A DNA stretch of 64,000 nucleotides from Lachnospiraceae bacterium (GTDB taxonomy: Bacteria > Bacillota > Clostridia > Lachnospirales > Lachnospiraceae): assembly GCA_009911035.1 (NCBI GenBank), contig QXWO01000021.1:1-64000 (forward strand), in the 5' to 3' direction. Numbering within the stretch: the stretch's first letter is position 1; every line of letters begins with the position of its first letter. The position numbers and the translations under genes were made by a program. Below are positions 55,807 to 64,000 of the stretch, piece after piece. The notes below the pieces were generated by a model. It was not told where the DNA came from. It ran no database searches and was given only the letters and a program-made list of their open reading frames with translations.

Positions 55807-57147
55807 ATGATGCCTTCATTGAGTGAATTTTTAGTTGGATATTTGGACAGTCTGACAGGGCATCTGGCACTGGCAGCCTACCTGCTGGCTGTGACAGACG
55901 AACGGGCAGTGTGGAGACGGCTGAAAAAATTGCCGCCTCTGTTCCTTTCTCCGCTGATTGCCCTCGTGCTTTCTCTTGGCCTGTATGCTGTCCCGGAATT
56001 GCATATGGTTCAATATTTCATTTCATCTTTTGCCGTTCTTCTCATGGTTACCCTTTGGGTATGGTGGGCGTGGGAGTTCGGATTCTGGCAGGCTTTTGTC
56101 GCCACCTGTATGGCGTCTGTTTTTCAGGTGGCCCAGTCTGCTCTGGCCATCGTGCTGCTCTGGGATATACCCTTGGACGAAAGTTGTTCAATTGCGATGG
56201 TATTGGGGGTGTATCTGTGTATCAGTATAGCAACAGCCCTTCTGCTGTATAAGCTGCGGTTTGGAAAGTGGTTCCGTCTTTTACTGGACAATGGGTCTGC
56301 GCCACGGCGGATGGCCCTTGTGCTGTTTGTTCTGGAAGCAGTCATGGAGGTCATGATCCGGTTGGCAAGCGGTGTTCAGCCCCGGTTTTTGCTATTCTAC
56401 TACCTGCTGACGGCGGCGATGGTAGTTTTGATGGCAGTGCTGGTGGTCTACCTGGCCCGGCAGTCTGATGCGGCCCGGAAACTACAGGTACAGCAGGATA
56501 TTATTGCCCGGCAGCAGCTCTACGAACAGGATTTGGAGAATATCCGGCGTGAGGTGCGTGCATTCCGCCACGATTATAAAAATCTTCTGGCAGGCTTGTC
56601 CCAGCAGGCAGGGGCAGGGGAGCTGGAGGGACTGCGCCATACCCTGTCCGAGCTGGATGCCGGGTTTGACCTGCGGATCGGAAAGAAGATCCAGACATCC
56701 ACCCAGATTGGAAATTTGCAGATTCCGGAGGTCAGGAGTCTCCTTTTAAGCAAACTCACCGTTATGGAAAAAAAGGGAGTTGAATGCCGTCTGGAAGTAC
56801 TTTATCCAATAGAGGATGTGTATATGAATGTATGGGATTTTGTCCGTTGTCTGGGGATTCTGGCAGACAACGCCGGGGAGGCGGCGCTGGAATCGGAACA
56901 GCCCTGGGTGGAGATTGTGCTGCTATCTTTGGATAAACGGGTATTTTTACGGGTATCTAATTCCTATACAAATGTTATTGAACCAGGAAAAATGTGGGAT
57001 GACGGCTGGTCCACCAAGGGGGCTGGACGGGGGACGGGCCTGTCCAGCTACCAGCGTATTCTGGAGAGTTATCCGAATGCTTCTCCCTGCACCAGTTGGG
57101 AAAACGGCATATTTGTTCAGGAGTTGACCGTGGAGGAAAGACTATGA
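55807..57147 (+). CDS. AgrC-like sensor histidine kinase
   Basis: The 446-residue protein has about six N-terminal membrane helices (1-205), a coiled-coil linker and a kinase of the HPK10/AgrC class: His in RHDYKNLLAGL (about 255-265), N-box GILADNAGEAA and G-box STKGAGRGTGLSS. It would sense an extracellular cue, often a peptide. ATG 55807 is preferred because GAAAGAGA precedes it. It overlaps the response regulator by 4 bases (ATGA). No agrB/agrD-like genes are visible nearby. Confidence 0.85.
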   Translation: MMPSLSEFLVGYLDSLTGHLALAAYLLAVTDERAVWRRLKKLPPLFLSPLIALVLSLGLYAVPELHMVQYFISSFAVLLMVTLWVWWAWEFGFWQAFVATCMASVFQVAQSALAIVLLWDIPLDESCSIAMVLGVYLCISIATALLLYKLRFGKWFRLLLDNGSAPRRMALVLFVLEAVMEVMIRLASGVQPRFLLFYYLLTAAMVVLMAVLVVYLARQSDAARKLQVQQDIIARQQLYEQDLENIRREVRAFRHDYKNLLAGLSQQAGAGELEGLRHTLSELDAGFDLRIGKKIQTSTQIGNLQIPEVRSLLLSKLTVMEKKGVECRLEVLYPIEDVYMNVWDFVRCLGILADNAGEAALESEQPWVEIVLLSLDKRVFLRVSNSYTNVIEPGKMWDDGWSTKGAGRGTGLSSYQRILESYPNASPCTSWENGIFVQELTVEERL

Positions 57148-57896
57148 TCGGAATTTATCTTTGTGACGATGAAGACCTTATCCGCCACCAGATTCAGACC
57201 GCTCTGGAGTGGAAGATTTTTGTAGAAAACTACGATATGAAAGTGGTGTGCAGTACAGCCAATGCACAGGAACTGCTGAATATGGCAGAAAACGCTAAAC
57301 AGAGCATTTACTTTCTGGACGTGGAGCTAAAGGATGAGGAATGGGACGGTTTCCGGCTGGGGCGTGAGCTTCGGCGGCGGGACCCTCACGGAATACTGGT
57401 TTACATCACCAGTTATGGAGATCTGGCCTGGCGCACATTCAAATATCACCTGGAGGCGTTTGACTACATTGTTAAGGGGCCGGAGCCGATTGGACCGTCA
57501 GCGGCACAGTGCCTGGGGGAAATACATACACATCTCATGGCGCAGCGTCAGGCGCCTACAGAAATGTTCACCTTGCGGACAGGAGAAATGATACGTCATG
57601 TTCCTTTGCGGGATATCATCTTTTTTGAAACCGCCCCTGCGCCCCATCACGTCTATCTCTATACGTCAGGCAGCCGGATGGATTTTTTAGGCAGTCTCAA
57701 TGAATTGGAAATTCAGATGGGGGACCAGTTTATCCGTACGCACAGGGCCTATCTGGTGGCGGCGGATAAGATTGAAGCAGTAGACCTGAAACACAATAAA
57801 CTTTGGGCCGGCGGCCACGAGTGCCTGCTTTCCCGGTCGGGGAAAGCGGAGCTGCGCAGCAAATGCTGCCACATTCTGGGAGTCGGTTTATTGTAA
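57144..57896 (+). CDS. AgrA-like response regulator with LytTR domain
   Basis: The 250-residue regulator has a receiver with the phospho-acceptor Asp59 (SIYFLDVELKD) and acidic pocket Asp8-Asp9 (LCDDED). The C-terminal LytTR DNA-binding domain (about 145-245) has HVPLRDIIFFETAPAPHHVY, LNELEIQMGDQFIRTHRAYL and VAADKIEAVD. LytTR regulators bind paired 9-bp direct repeats. It is the partner of the kinase encoded upstream. Confidence 0.9.
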   Translation: MIGIYLCDDEDLIRHQIQTALEWKIFVENYDMKVVCSTANAQELLNMAENAKQSIYFLDVELKDEEWDGFRLGRELRRRDPHGILVYITSYGDLAWRTFKYHLEAFDYIVKGPEPIGPSAAQCLGEIHTHLMAQRQAPTEMFTLRTGEMIRHVPLRDIIFFETAPAPHHVYLYTSGSRMDFLGSLNELEIQMGDQFIRTHRAYLVAADKIEAVDLKHNKLWAGGHECLLSRSGKAELRSKCCHILGVGLL

Positions 57897-58035
57897 TCAG
57901 TGGAGGGAAACAGTGCTGCCGCCTTCTGATCCGTTTAAGAAATTATGCTGTTCATTCAGGAAATTTGAACCAAAAATCCCTGATCATATGGTATATTCTT
58001 ATGACAGACAGCAGAATGGAAAAGGAGGTGAGCAT

Positions 58036-58215
58036 ATGGCAAAAGAGCGTTTTGTGGAAGTTTACTCTCAGGGGTTTGTCAATGTGGCAAAGGTCATCGT
58101 TGATACGGAAACCGGCGTGAATTACCTGTTGGCTTCCCATGATTTGAGAACAGGCACAGGACTGACCGTTTTGATTGATCAGGACGGTAAGCCCGTTGTC
58201 ACTCCCATTGAATAA
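58036..58215 (+). CDS. DUF6440 small protein
   Basis: The 59-residue protein matches the DUF6440 pattern (ERFVEVYSQGFVNVAKVIVD, TGVNYLLASHDLRTGTGLTV, LIDQDGKPVV). A very strong AAAGGAGGTGAG lies before the start, suggesting abundant expression. It is 139 bases after the LytTR regulator on the same strand and may be a target or partner of that system. Function unknown. Confidence 0.75.
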   Translation: MAKERFVEVYSQGFVNVAKVIVDTETGVNYLLASHDLRTGTGLTVLIDQDGKPVVTPIE

Positions 58216-58225
58216 AAAACAGTAT

Positions 58226-58247
58226 GCCGCACGCTGATCAGTGCGGC
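58226..58247 (+). other. Short hairpin after the DUF6440 gene
   Basis: GCCGCAC (58226-58232) pairs with GTGCGGC (58241-58247), extended outward by AGTAT and ATACT. There is only a weak T-rich sequence after it, so it may end or protect the transcript. Confidence 0.5.
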
Positions 58248-58341
58248 GAATACTACCTATGTTGTCAAAAGAGTCGTTTTCTGGCGGCTTATATGGTAAC
58301 TTCCGGCGCCCCATGGTCTTCACCATCTGGGCGCTTTTCTA

Positions 58342-58417
58342 TTACAATGATCTGGCCTGCAAAGCAGGCCGGCGTTTGTTACAATAAGCTGTCTCGCGGA
58401 GCGTGGCAGCGTTTGTT
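58342..58417 (-). repeat. REP-like palindromic repeat, two units
   Basis: The first unit has a GC-rich hairpin GGCCTGC-AAA-GCAGGCC and ends CGGCGTTTGTT (58342-58380). The second reads ACAATAAGCTGTCTCGCG then GAGCGTGGCAGCGTTTGTT (58381-58417). Orientation is like that at 1055. The other parts of the 58216-58601 gap hold the short hairpin above and an unremarkable leader before the response regulator gene. Confidence 0.8.
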
Positions 58418-58601
58418 TATAAAGGGGATTGTAAATTTGCGTCAAACAGGTATATTTATATTAAGCAAATAAGTCAAACCAAAATAGTTTCTATGAAGAT
58501 GCGAAACAGTGAGGAGAAAAGAGAGGATTCGGAGGCTGTACAAGGCGGCATCGTGAAAAGTCTCATACAAAATTTTGCGGCAGAAGGAGAAACAGGTTCA
58601 G

Positions 58602-59294
58602 ATGAAAATTTTACTAGTGGAAGACGATACTGAAATCAGCGATATGCTAAGAAACTTTCTGATATCAGAAAATTTTGAAGTGACGGCGGCTTTTGACGGG
58701 GAGAGCGCCTGCGGGGAATTTTTTGCAGACGAATACAGTCTGGTACTGCTCGACCTTATGATACCGAAAAAGAGCGGTATGGAGGTCATGAGGTCCATCA
58801 GGGAAAAAAGCACCGTGCCAATCATTATTCTGTCTGCAAAGGACACAGACTCTGACAAGACGCTGGGGCTGGGCTTAGGTGCGGACGATTATATCACGAA
58901 ACCTTTTTCCGTTACGGAAGTGCTGGCAAGGATAAAGGCCAACATCCGGAGAACTACCCAGTATGCGGCAGGGAACGCCAGAGAGGAAACTGTTTTGAAG
59001 CGGGGGGCTCTTTCGTTGGATATAAATGACTATTCTGTTTTGAAAAAGGGGGAAAGGAAGGAGCTTACGGCAAAGGAATTTGAGATTTTAAAGCTTTTGA
59101 TGCAGAATCCCAAGAAAGTTTATACCAAAGAGCAGATTTATTCCCATGTATGGAACGACGCCTACTTTGGGGATGAAAATGCCGTGAATGTCCATATCAG
59201 CAGACTGCGCAATAAAATAGAAGATAATCCCCGGGATCCCCGGATCGTGGTGACAGTCTGGGGGATAGGGTACAGACTGGGGGATGTGGAATGA
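58602..59294 (+). CDS. OmpR-family response regulator
   Basis: The 230-residue protein has a receiver with phospho-acceptor Asp51 (LVLLDLMIPKKSG), acidic pocket Asp8-Asp9 and Lys (DYITKPFS), and a winged-helix domain (about 130-228: LTAKEFEILKLLMQNPKKVY, VNVHISRLRNKIEDNPRDPR). AAGGAGA lies 11 bases before ATG 58602. It overlaps the kinase gene by 4 bases and likely controls the ABC transporter at 60398. Confidence 0.92.
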   Translation: MKILLVEDDTEISDMLRNFLISENFEVTAAFDGESACGEFFADEYSLVLLDLMIPKKSGMEVMRSIREKSTVPIIILSAKDTDSDKTLGLGLGADDYITKPFSVTEVLARIKANIRRTTQYAAGNAREETVLKRGALSLDINDYSVLKKGERKELTAKEFEILKLLMQNPKKVYTKEQIYSHVWNDAYFGDENAVNVHISRLRNKIEDNPRDPRIVVTVWGIGYRLGDVE

Positions 59295-60223
59295 GCGGAG
59301 GGGTCACATTTTTTATGGCATGTGTCATTGTGATACTGGCGGCTGTGGTTTTATACCAGCGGTTCCTATACAGGAAGGGCATACAGGCAAAGCTTAAGGA
59401 AATCAGCCGGAAGCTTTCTGACATTTTAGAAAATGACAGTGACGAACAGATCATGGTGTTTACGGACAATAAGGCGCTTATGGAGCTTTGCGGGCAGATT
59501 AACCGTCTGCTTTTGGACCGGAAGAAGATCAAGAGCGATTTTATCCGGCAGGAGATTTCCTCTAAGAAAATGCTTTCCAATATCTCCCACGACATCAAGA
59601 CGCCTCTGACAGTTATTCTGGGCCATCTGGAAATCATGCGCCTTAATCAGGCGGACAACAGAGAAATTAGGAAGGTGGAGGCAAAGGCGGAGCAGGTCAT
59701 GGAGCTTATCAACCAGTTTTTTACCTTGGCGAAACTGGAAGCCGGAGATACGAATTTAGAGATAAGCAAAGTGAACATCAGTGAATTGTGCAGGGAAAAT
59801 ATACTTGGCTTTTATGACATTCTGCAAGGGGAAGATTTTACGGTGGAGATAGCTATCCCGGAAAACGATATGTTTATACAGGGGGAAAAAGGGGCTGTTG
59901 ACAGGATCCTATCCAATCTGATATCCAATGGGGTGCGCTACGGAAGCGAAGGAAAATACTTAGGTCTGTCCCTTAGGGAGGATGAAGCCTGGGCATATAT
60001 TGACATCATGGATAAGGGCAGGGGAATAGAAAAGGAATTTGCCCAGAATGTTTTTGAACGGCTGTACACCATGGAGGACTCCCGGAACCGGAGAATACAG
60101 GGAAACGGTTTAGGGCTGACAATTGCAAAAAATCTTGCGGGCCAGTTAGGAGGAGATATTTTTCTCGAGAGCAAACCCGGTATAAAAACAACATTTACCG
60201 TAAAATTAAAGAAATTTTGCTAA
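59291..60223 (+). CDS. Sensor histidine kinase with a single membrane helix
   Basis: The 310-residue kinase has one N-terminal membrane helix (about 5-22), no extracytoplasmic sensor domain, and a HisKA/HATPase core: His100 (NISHDIKTPLT), N-box DRILSNLISNGVRYG, G-box GNGLGLTIAKNL. Small kinases like this often sense through an associated BcrAB/BceAB-like transporter. The stop codon is part of the large palindrome at 60221. Confidence 0.9.
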   Translation: MSGGVTFFMACVIVILAAVVLYQRFLYRKGIQAKLKEISRKLSDILENDSDEQIMVFTDNKALMELCGQINRLLLDRKKIKSDFIRQEISSKKMLSNISHDIKTPLTVILGHLEIMRLNQADNREIRKVEAKAEQVMELINQFFTLAKLEAGDTNLEISKVNISELCRENILGFYDILQGEDFTVEIAIPENDMFIQGEKGAVDRILSNLISNGVRYGSEGKYLGLSLREDEAWAYIDIMDKGRGIEKEFAQNVFERLYTMEDSRNRRIQGNGLGLTIAKNLAGQLGGDIFLESKPGIKTTFTVKLKKFC

Positions 60224-60297
60224 TAAACAGACGCCGTCCCGCTTTGCATGGAGCTTATGGTCATGAACAACGCCGTGCAAAGCGGGACGGTTTATTA
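60221..60297. repeat. Long imperfect palindrome, REP-like pair in inverted order
   Basis: CCGTCCCGCTTTGCA (60234-60248) pairs perfectly with TGCAAAGCGGGACGG (60276-60290), and TAATAAAC (60221-60228) pairs with GTTTATTA (60290-60297). The CCCGCTTTGC core matches the unit at 20658, so two family units appear head to head. The structure starts at the kinase stop codon and may act as a terminator between the two-component genes and the ABC transporter. Confidence 0.85.
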
Positions 60298-60397
60298 TAG
60301 CAGGCGGTTTTTTACAGTGAAAGAAATTTGTAAGAATTAGTCAAGAGTTTTGAAAAACTTAACTGTTATTATAGTTCTTAGAAAGGGGGCAGTCAAA

Positions 60398-61321
60398 ATG
60401 CCATATATTTTACAGACAAATCATCTTACAAAAATCATTGACGGTAAGGAACTGGTCAAAAACGTAAACATTCATGTGAAGAAGGGAGAGATATACGGAT
60501 TTCTGGGGCCTAACGGGGCGGGTAAAACTACGGTCATGAAAATGATTACCAATCTCTGGAAACCCACGGAAGGAGCGGTTGAACTTTTTGGGGAAACCCT
60601 TACACCTACATCTTATGAGGTTTTAAAGAGGATGGGAAGTATCATTGAATTTCCCACATTTTACGACCATCTAAGCGGAAAGGAAAATTTACAGCTTCAT
60701 TGTGAGTATATGGGGTACTATAATCCCGGAAGCGTGGAAAAGGCCCTTGAGATGCTGGAGCTGACGGGAGCGGCGGGCAAAACCGTCAAAAACTACTCCC
60801 TTGGCATGAAGCAGCGGCTGGGCATTGCCCGTGCAATTCTGTGCAGGCCGGAACTGCTGGTGCTGGATGAACCCACCAACGGATTAGACCCTGCCGGAAT
60901 GAAACAGCTCCGGGATTTATTTAAAATGCTTTGTACCGAATACGGGATCACGATTATCATATCCAGCCACATCCTCTCCGAGGTGGAAAGCATTGCTGAC
61001 ACCATTGGCATCATCAGTCACGGAAGCATGGTGAAAGAGATATCCATGAAAGAGATATCCGAAATGAATACGGCCTATATCCAGCTTACCACCGCAGATA
61101 CAAAAAAGGCGGCCTATGTACTGGCAGATAAGCTGGAACTGAATAATTTCAGGGTGATCGACGAACACGATATCCGCATCTACGACAGCCGCATCAGTAC
61201 AAACGACATATCAAAAGCCATGATGCACAATGATGTGGAAATCAGCGCGATTGGCAAAAAGGCAGAAAGTCTCGAGGACTATTTCTTAAAACTGACTAAC
61301 GGGGAGGAAAAATCATGTTAA
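60398..61321 (+). CDS. ABC transporter ATP-binding protein, BcrA-like
   Basis: The 307-residue ATPase has Walker A GPNGAGKTT (about 39-47), signature YSLGMKQRLGIARAI (about 133-147) and Walker B LLVLDEPTNGLDP (about 153-165), with the C-terminal extension of BcrA/SpaF immunity ATPases. ATG 60398 follows AAAGGGGG. It overlaps the permease gene by 7 bases. With the adjacent two-component system it suggests resistance to a bacitracin- or lantibiotic-like compound, an inference. Confidence 0.9.
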   Translation: MPYILQTNHLTKIIDGKELVKNVNIHVKKGEIYGFLGPNGAGKTTVMKMITNLWKPTEGAVELFGETLTPTSYEVLKRMGSIIEFPTFYDHLSGKENLQLHCEYMGYYNPGSVEKALEMLELTGAAGKTVKNYSLGMKQRLGIARAILCRPELLVLDEPTNGLDPAGMKQLRDLFKMLCTEYGITIIISSHILSEVESIADTIGIISHGSMVKEISMKEISEMNTAYIQLTTADTKKAAYVLADKLELNNFRVIDEHDIRIYDSRISTNDISKAMMHNDVEISAIGKKAESLEDYFLKLTNGEEKSC

Positions 61322-62004
61322 AATTGATCAGACTTGAGTGGAAGAAAAATAATATTATCAAATATGTAAGAAACGTTTTCATTATGGTATTTGTCCTTTT
61401 ATCGCTGATTTTAGCCACCGCAGGCGAGCTGGCATCGAAAGAGGTGGGAACCGCCTATGGAAAAAGTATGCTAAAGGCCGGAGTGGAAATGTTTACCAAC
61501 ATGTCGTTTATTGTCTTTACCAGTACAATGCTGGCATCCTTCATAGTGGGTGCCTATAAAAACAAGACCATGAATCTGATGTTTTCCTATCCTATTAACA
61601 GAAAAAAGATTCTGTTGTGCCAGATGCTGGCAGTATGGATTTTCAATTTTACAGCACTGGTTCTGACTAAGATATTATTTTATGCCGTGCTGGCGACTGT
61701 CAGAGGATTTGCAGATATGGCGGCGTCCGGCATTGTCCTTAACAGCGGCATGTTTTATGCGGAGATATTCGTGAACTCTGCGGTGATGGTCAGTGTCAGT
61801 TTTATCGCATTGCTGGCAGGATTAAAAATGAAATCATCCAAAGCGGCAATTATTGCAGGAGTCATTATCGTTATTCTTACCCAGGGGAACATCGGACAGT
61901 ATACCTTAGCTGACAATGTACCTTTCCTAATGATATTAATGTTCTTATCCGCCGTATCGGTCTTTCTTTCCCTGTATAGACTGGAAACAAGGGATGTTTT
62001 GTAG
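61315..62004 (+). CDS. ABC-2 type permease, BcrB-like
   Basis: The 229-residue membrane protein has six hydrophobic segments (for example NVFIMVFVLLSLILATAGEL, IVFTSTMLASFIVGAY, VSFIALLAGL, AAIIAGVIIVILT), with FSYPINRKKILLCQMLAVWI as the usual cytoplasmic coupling segment. Only one permease follows the ATPase, whereas lantibiotic immunity systems often have two, so this is a minimal exporter. Confidence 0.88.
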   Translation: MLKLIRLEWKKNNIIKYVRNVFIMVFVLLSLILATAGELASKEVGTAYGKSMLKAGVEMFTNMSFIVFTSTMLASFIVGAYKNKTMNLMFSYPINRKKILLCQMLAVWIFNFTALVLTKILFYAVLATVRGFADMAASGIVLNSGMFYAEIFVNSAVMVSVSFIALLAGLKMKSSKAAIIAGVIIVILTQGNIGQYTLADNVPFLMILMFLSAVSVFLSLYRLETRDVL

Positions 62005-62179
62005 AAAACAGTTATGCCGGCTGTTGCTTTGCGGTGAAGCAGGTAAAATCAGGGAAGTAAAAAGTGGAGGAGCGCAGGATCACGCAGGTATCCATCCCTC
62101 TCTTTTTTGGGCAGAGATTAAGAGGAAAATCAAAGAAAAGTGTTTTATAATAAATTGAAATAAAAAAGGAGGGATTCTG

Positions 62180-63031
62180 ATGGAATGGGTTGAAAGATTG
62201 AACCAGAGCATGAATTACATTGAGGAACATTTAATGGATGGGGTCGATGTGGAGGCACTTGGACGGATCGCCTGCTGTTCTTCATATCATTTTCAGAGGA
62301 TGTTTACCTACATGGCAGGTATTACTTTATCGGAGTATATCCGCAGAAGAAAGATGTCTCTGGCCGCGGTAGATTTACAGGGCAAGGATGCGAAGGTGAT
62401 TGATATTGCAGAAAAGTATGGATACCAGTCGCCTACCGCGTTCAACAGGGCCTTTCAGGGTGTCCATGGGATAGCGCCGTCTGCAGCCAGAGAGGAGGGT
62501 GTATCCATAAAGTCCTTTCCGCCCATAACATTTACGATTGCCGTTAAAGGAGGAGAAGAGATGAATTACAGAATCGAAACAAAAGAGGCTTTCCGCATTG
62601 TCGGCGTTTCCGCGCCTTTGCACAGGAAAATTGAAAACAACTTTAAAGTTGTGCCGCAAATGTGGCAGGAGGCTGCCGTGAATGGAACGATACAGAAGCT
62701 GGCAGGAATGATGGACGTTGATTTAAAAGGGATGTTAGGTGTAAGCGCCTGCAGTGACGAAGCAGAATGGAAGTATTTCATAGCAGTTGCAAGCACGCAG
62801 GAGAGCGGGGAGTTTGAGGAATTCACAGTCCCGGCGTCTGTCTGGGCTGTTTTTCCGGGGGAAGGAACGAACCAGTCCATACAGCAGCTAGAGCAGCGTA
62901 TCGTCACCGAATGGCTTCCGGCCTCCGGGTATGAATATGGCAGCGCGCCGGATATTGAAGTTTATTTAAATCAGGATCCCCAGAATGCGAGATATGAGGT
63001 CTGGATACCTGTGGTGAAAAAGCAGCTATAG
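62180..63031 (+). CDS. AraC-type regulator with GyrI-like effector domain
   Basis: The 283-residue protein joins an AraC DNA-binding domain (about 8-108: DVEALGRIACCSSYHFQRMF, VIDIAEKYGYQSPTAFNRAF) to a GyrI-like/SOUL-type small-molecule-binding domain (about 125-283: MNYRIETKEAFRIVGVSAPL, EEFTVPASVWAVFPGEG, IEVYLN). Relatives such as BmrR- and Rob-type regulators respond to drugs. Single gene, strong AAGGAGGG upstream. Confidence 0.9.
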   Translation: MEWVERLNQSMNYIEEHLMDGVDVEALGRIACCSSYHFQRMFTYMAGITLSEYIRRRKMSLAAVDLQGKDAKVIDIAEKYGYQSPTAFNRAFQGVHGIAPSAAREEGVSIKSFPPITFTIAVKGGEEMNYRIETKEAFRIVGVSAPLHRKIENNFKVVPQMWQEAAVNGTIQKLAGMMDVDLKGMLGVSACSDEAEWKYFIAVASTQESGEFEEFTVPASVWAVFPGEGTNQSIQQLEQRIVTEWLPASGYEYGSAPDIEVYLNQDPQNARYEVWIPVVKKQL

Positions 63032-63148
63032 TTTTTCCAGAATGTGAGGATCGTTCCGTAAAAGCTGCCGGATAAGCGAATGCGTTTATAAAAGCCAGTT
63101 TAAGCATATACTATTTGTGTAAGACCACGCAAATGTATAGGAGAGAAA

Positions 63149-63583
63149 ATGGCGGACAAGGAAGAAAACAGCTATGATGATATTATAAACCAGCCCCATC
63201 CTATTTCAGCGGTACGGTCCCATGTGTCAATGATGCAGCGTGCGTCACAATTTTCACCCTTTATTCCGCAGGAAGGTTATGACACTGCTGTCAGGGAAAC
63301 GGCCAGATTGACGGATGCACGAATTGAACTGGGAGAAGATCTAAAAGAACTGCTCAACAGGAAACTGCACCTATTGCACAGGCAGGAGGGATGCAGGCCC
63401 AGGGTGAGCGTCACTTATTTCCAGCCGGATGCCAGAAAGAGTGGAGGGGCTTATGTGATTTCCACAGGCTGTGTAGAACGAGTGGATGTACGTGAAGGAA
63501 TTATCTGCATGGAAGACGGAATCAGAATACCAATTAGAGAGATTGCAGGAATAGAAGGAGAGCTGTTTTCCTGTCTGGAATAG
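63149..63583 (+). CDS. YolD-like protein, second copy
   Basis: The 144-residue protein is the same length as the one at 17419 and shares SYDDIINQPHPIS, RASQFSPFIPQEGYD and VSVTYFQPDARKSGGAY. It therefore belongs to the same family but is only moderately similar. No Y-family polymerase lies beside it. No LexA box was seen in its upstream region. Confidence 0.85.
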   Translation: MADKEENSYDDIINQPHPISAVRSHVSMMQRASQFSPFIPQEGYDTAVRETARLTDARIELGEDLKELLNRKLHLLHRQEGCRPRVSVTYFQPDARKSGGAYVISTGCVERVDVREGIICMEDGIRIPIREIAGIEGELFSCLE

Positions 63584-63747
63584 AATGCAGATTAGAAAGG
63601 ATTTGGGATTTAGAAAACAGGGCCAAGGCAAATTCAGGCGGAAACATGGGAGTTTTACTCCCGGAGAATGTCCCCCATGAGTTTGGCTGTTGGCTCTTTT
63701 CGTTCTTTTTAAGCGTGCTCCCCGGCATTGAGGCAGGCAGAAAATAA

Positions 63748-63776
63748 TTGACAAAACCATACCGGCATGATAGATT
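63748..63776 (+). promoter_or_regulatory. Possible promoter of the phosphopantetheinyl transferase gene
   Basis: TTGACA (63748-63753) and TAGATT (63771-63776) are separated by 17 bases, 45 bases before the ATG at 63822. Confidence 0.5.
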
Positions 63777-63821
63777 TGAGGCTGCAGAATGACTTAAAAA
63801 TGTAAAGGCGGCATAGGGCAT

Positions 63822-64000
63822 ATGAAGCAGGTTTATAAGCTTAACACAAAGATGCTGGAGGATTCGGAAATTTTTTTCAGTTATTATGAGAAATTATCGG
63901 CGAAACGTCGGCAAAAGATAGACGGTTACCGGATGAAAAAGGATAAGATGCTGTCACTTGGAGCAGGAATTTTAATTGACAAAGGTTTGGAAACTTTCGG
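63822..64000 (+). CDS. 4'-phosphopantetheinyl transferase, N-terminal part
   Basis: The 59 visible residues include FFSYYEKLSAKRRQKIDGYR and DKMLSLGAGILIDKGL, the N-terminal signature of Sfp-type phosphopantetheinyl transferases (conserved Arg and the SLGAG turn). The enzyme transfers the CoA arm to carrier proteins. The gene runs off the window at 64000, so the catalytic magnesium-binding region is not seen. Only a weak binding site precedes the ATG. Confidence 0.75.
   Translation, partial: MKQVYKLNTKMLEDSEIFFSYYEKLSAKRRQKIDGYRMKKDKMLSLGAGILIDKGLETF

Overview
The window looks like a chromosomal segment of a low-to-mid G+C Firmicute, most likely a gut Lachnospiraceae (Clostridia). Supporting signs are purine-rich AGGAGG ribosome binding sites, a perfect CIRCE operator before groESL, a glmS ribozyme, a gram-positive type LexA box, YolD-like proteins, a HemZ-type radical SAM protein, a conjugated bile salt hydrolase and many lipoproteins. 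No rRNA, tRNA, prophage or CRISPR array was seen. Genus-level assignment is not possible from the sequence alone.

Layout. 1-5.2 kb: repeat-rich left edge, a DUF1349 protein, then an ECF sigma factor / membrane protein / ABC transporter operon and a GNAT enzyme. 5.3-8.4 kb: a MITE-like element, an AraC-type gene shortened by a stop codon and overlapping an orphan clpP in its remaining frame, a flavin reductase and an unrecognised protein. 8.5-12.4 kb: a BirA-type operator and the biotin genes bioY-bioB-bioD-bioA. 12.5-18.4 kb: second MITE-like copy, an SOS-controlled Y-family polymerase, a graveyard of three broken carbohydrate genes, a YolD-like gene and a GNAT. 18.6-21.7 kb: a large DUF1266 lipoprotein and a bile salt hydrolase.

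21.7-35.5 kb is the most unusual part. It encodes a MoxR-like AAA+ ATPase, a DUF5682 protein, a VWA protein, a double SWIM zinc-finger protein, a small unknown protein and a giant DUF4132 protein. This is the gene set of the poorly understood yehL-yehM-yehP-yehQ/yehI (molR) group of E. coli. Here the set is split by a translationally coupled chemoreceptor and periplasmic-binding lipoprotein, and it is preceded by a structured leader carrying a 35-bp direct repeat.

35.6-44.9 kb: ferritin-like protein, coiled-coil protein, PAP2 phosphatase, DUF362 protein, NSS-family symporter, a decayed kdpD/kdpE scar, a membrane-anchored GH25 muramidase with SH3 repeats, an unknown protein and a degenerate GGDEF protein. 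45-57.9 kb: housekeeping genes groES-groEL, relA/spoT, an MBL hydrolase, a DUF3048 lipoprotein, ribozyme-controlled glmS, hemZ, and an AgrC/AgrA-like two-component pair. 58-64 kb: a DUF6440 small protein, an OmpR-type two-component system with a BcrAB-like ABC transporter, an AraC/GyrI regulator, a second YolD-like gene and the start of a phosphopantetheinyl transferase that runs off the window.

Two repeat families tie the window together. One is a roughly 36-bp palindromic REP-like unit (AACAAACG-hairpin-CTTATTG) found in at least seven intergenic places, often in tandem. The other is a roughly 130-bp inverted-repeat element present twice. Both appear confined to gaps between genes.
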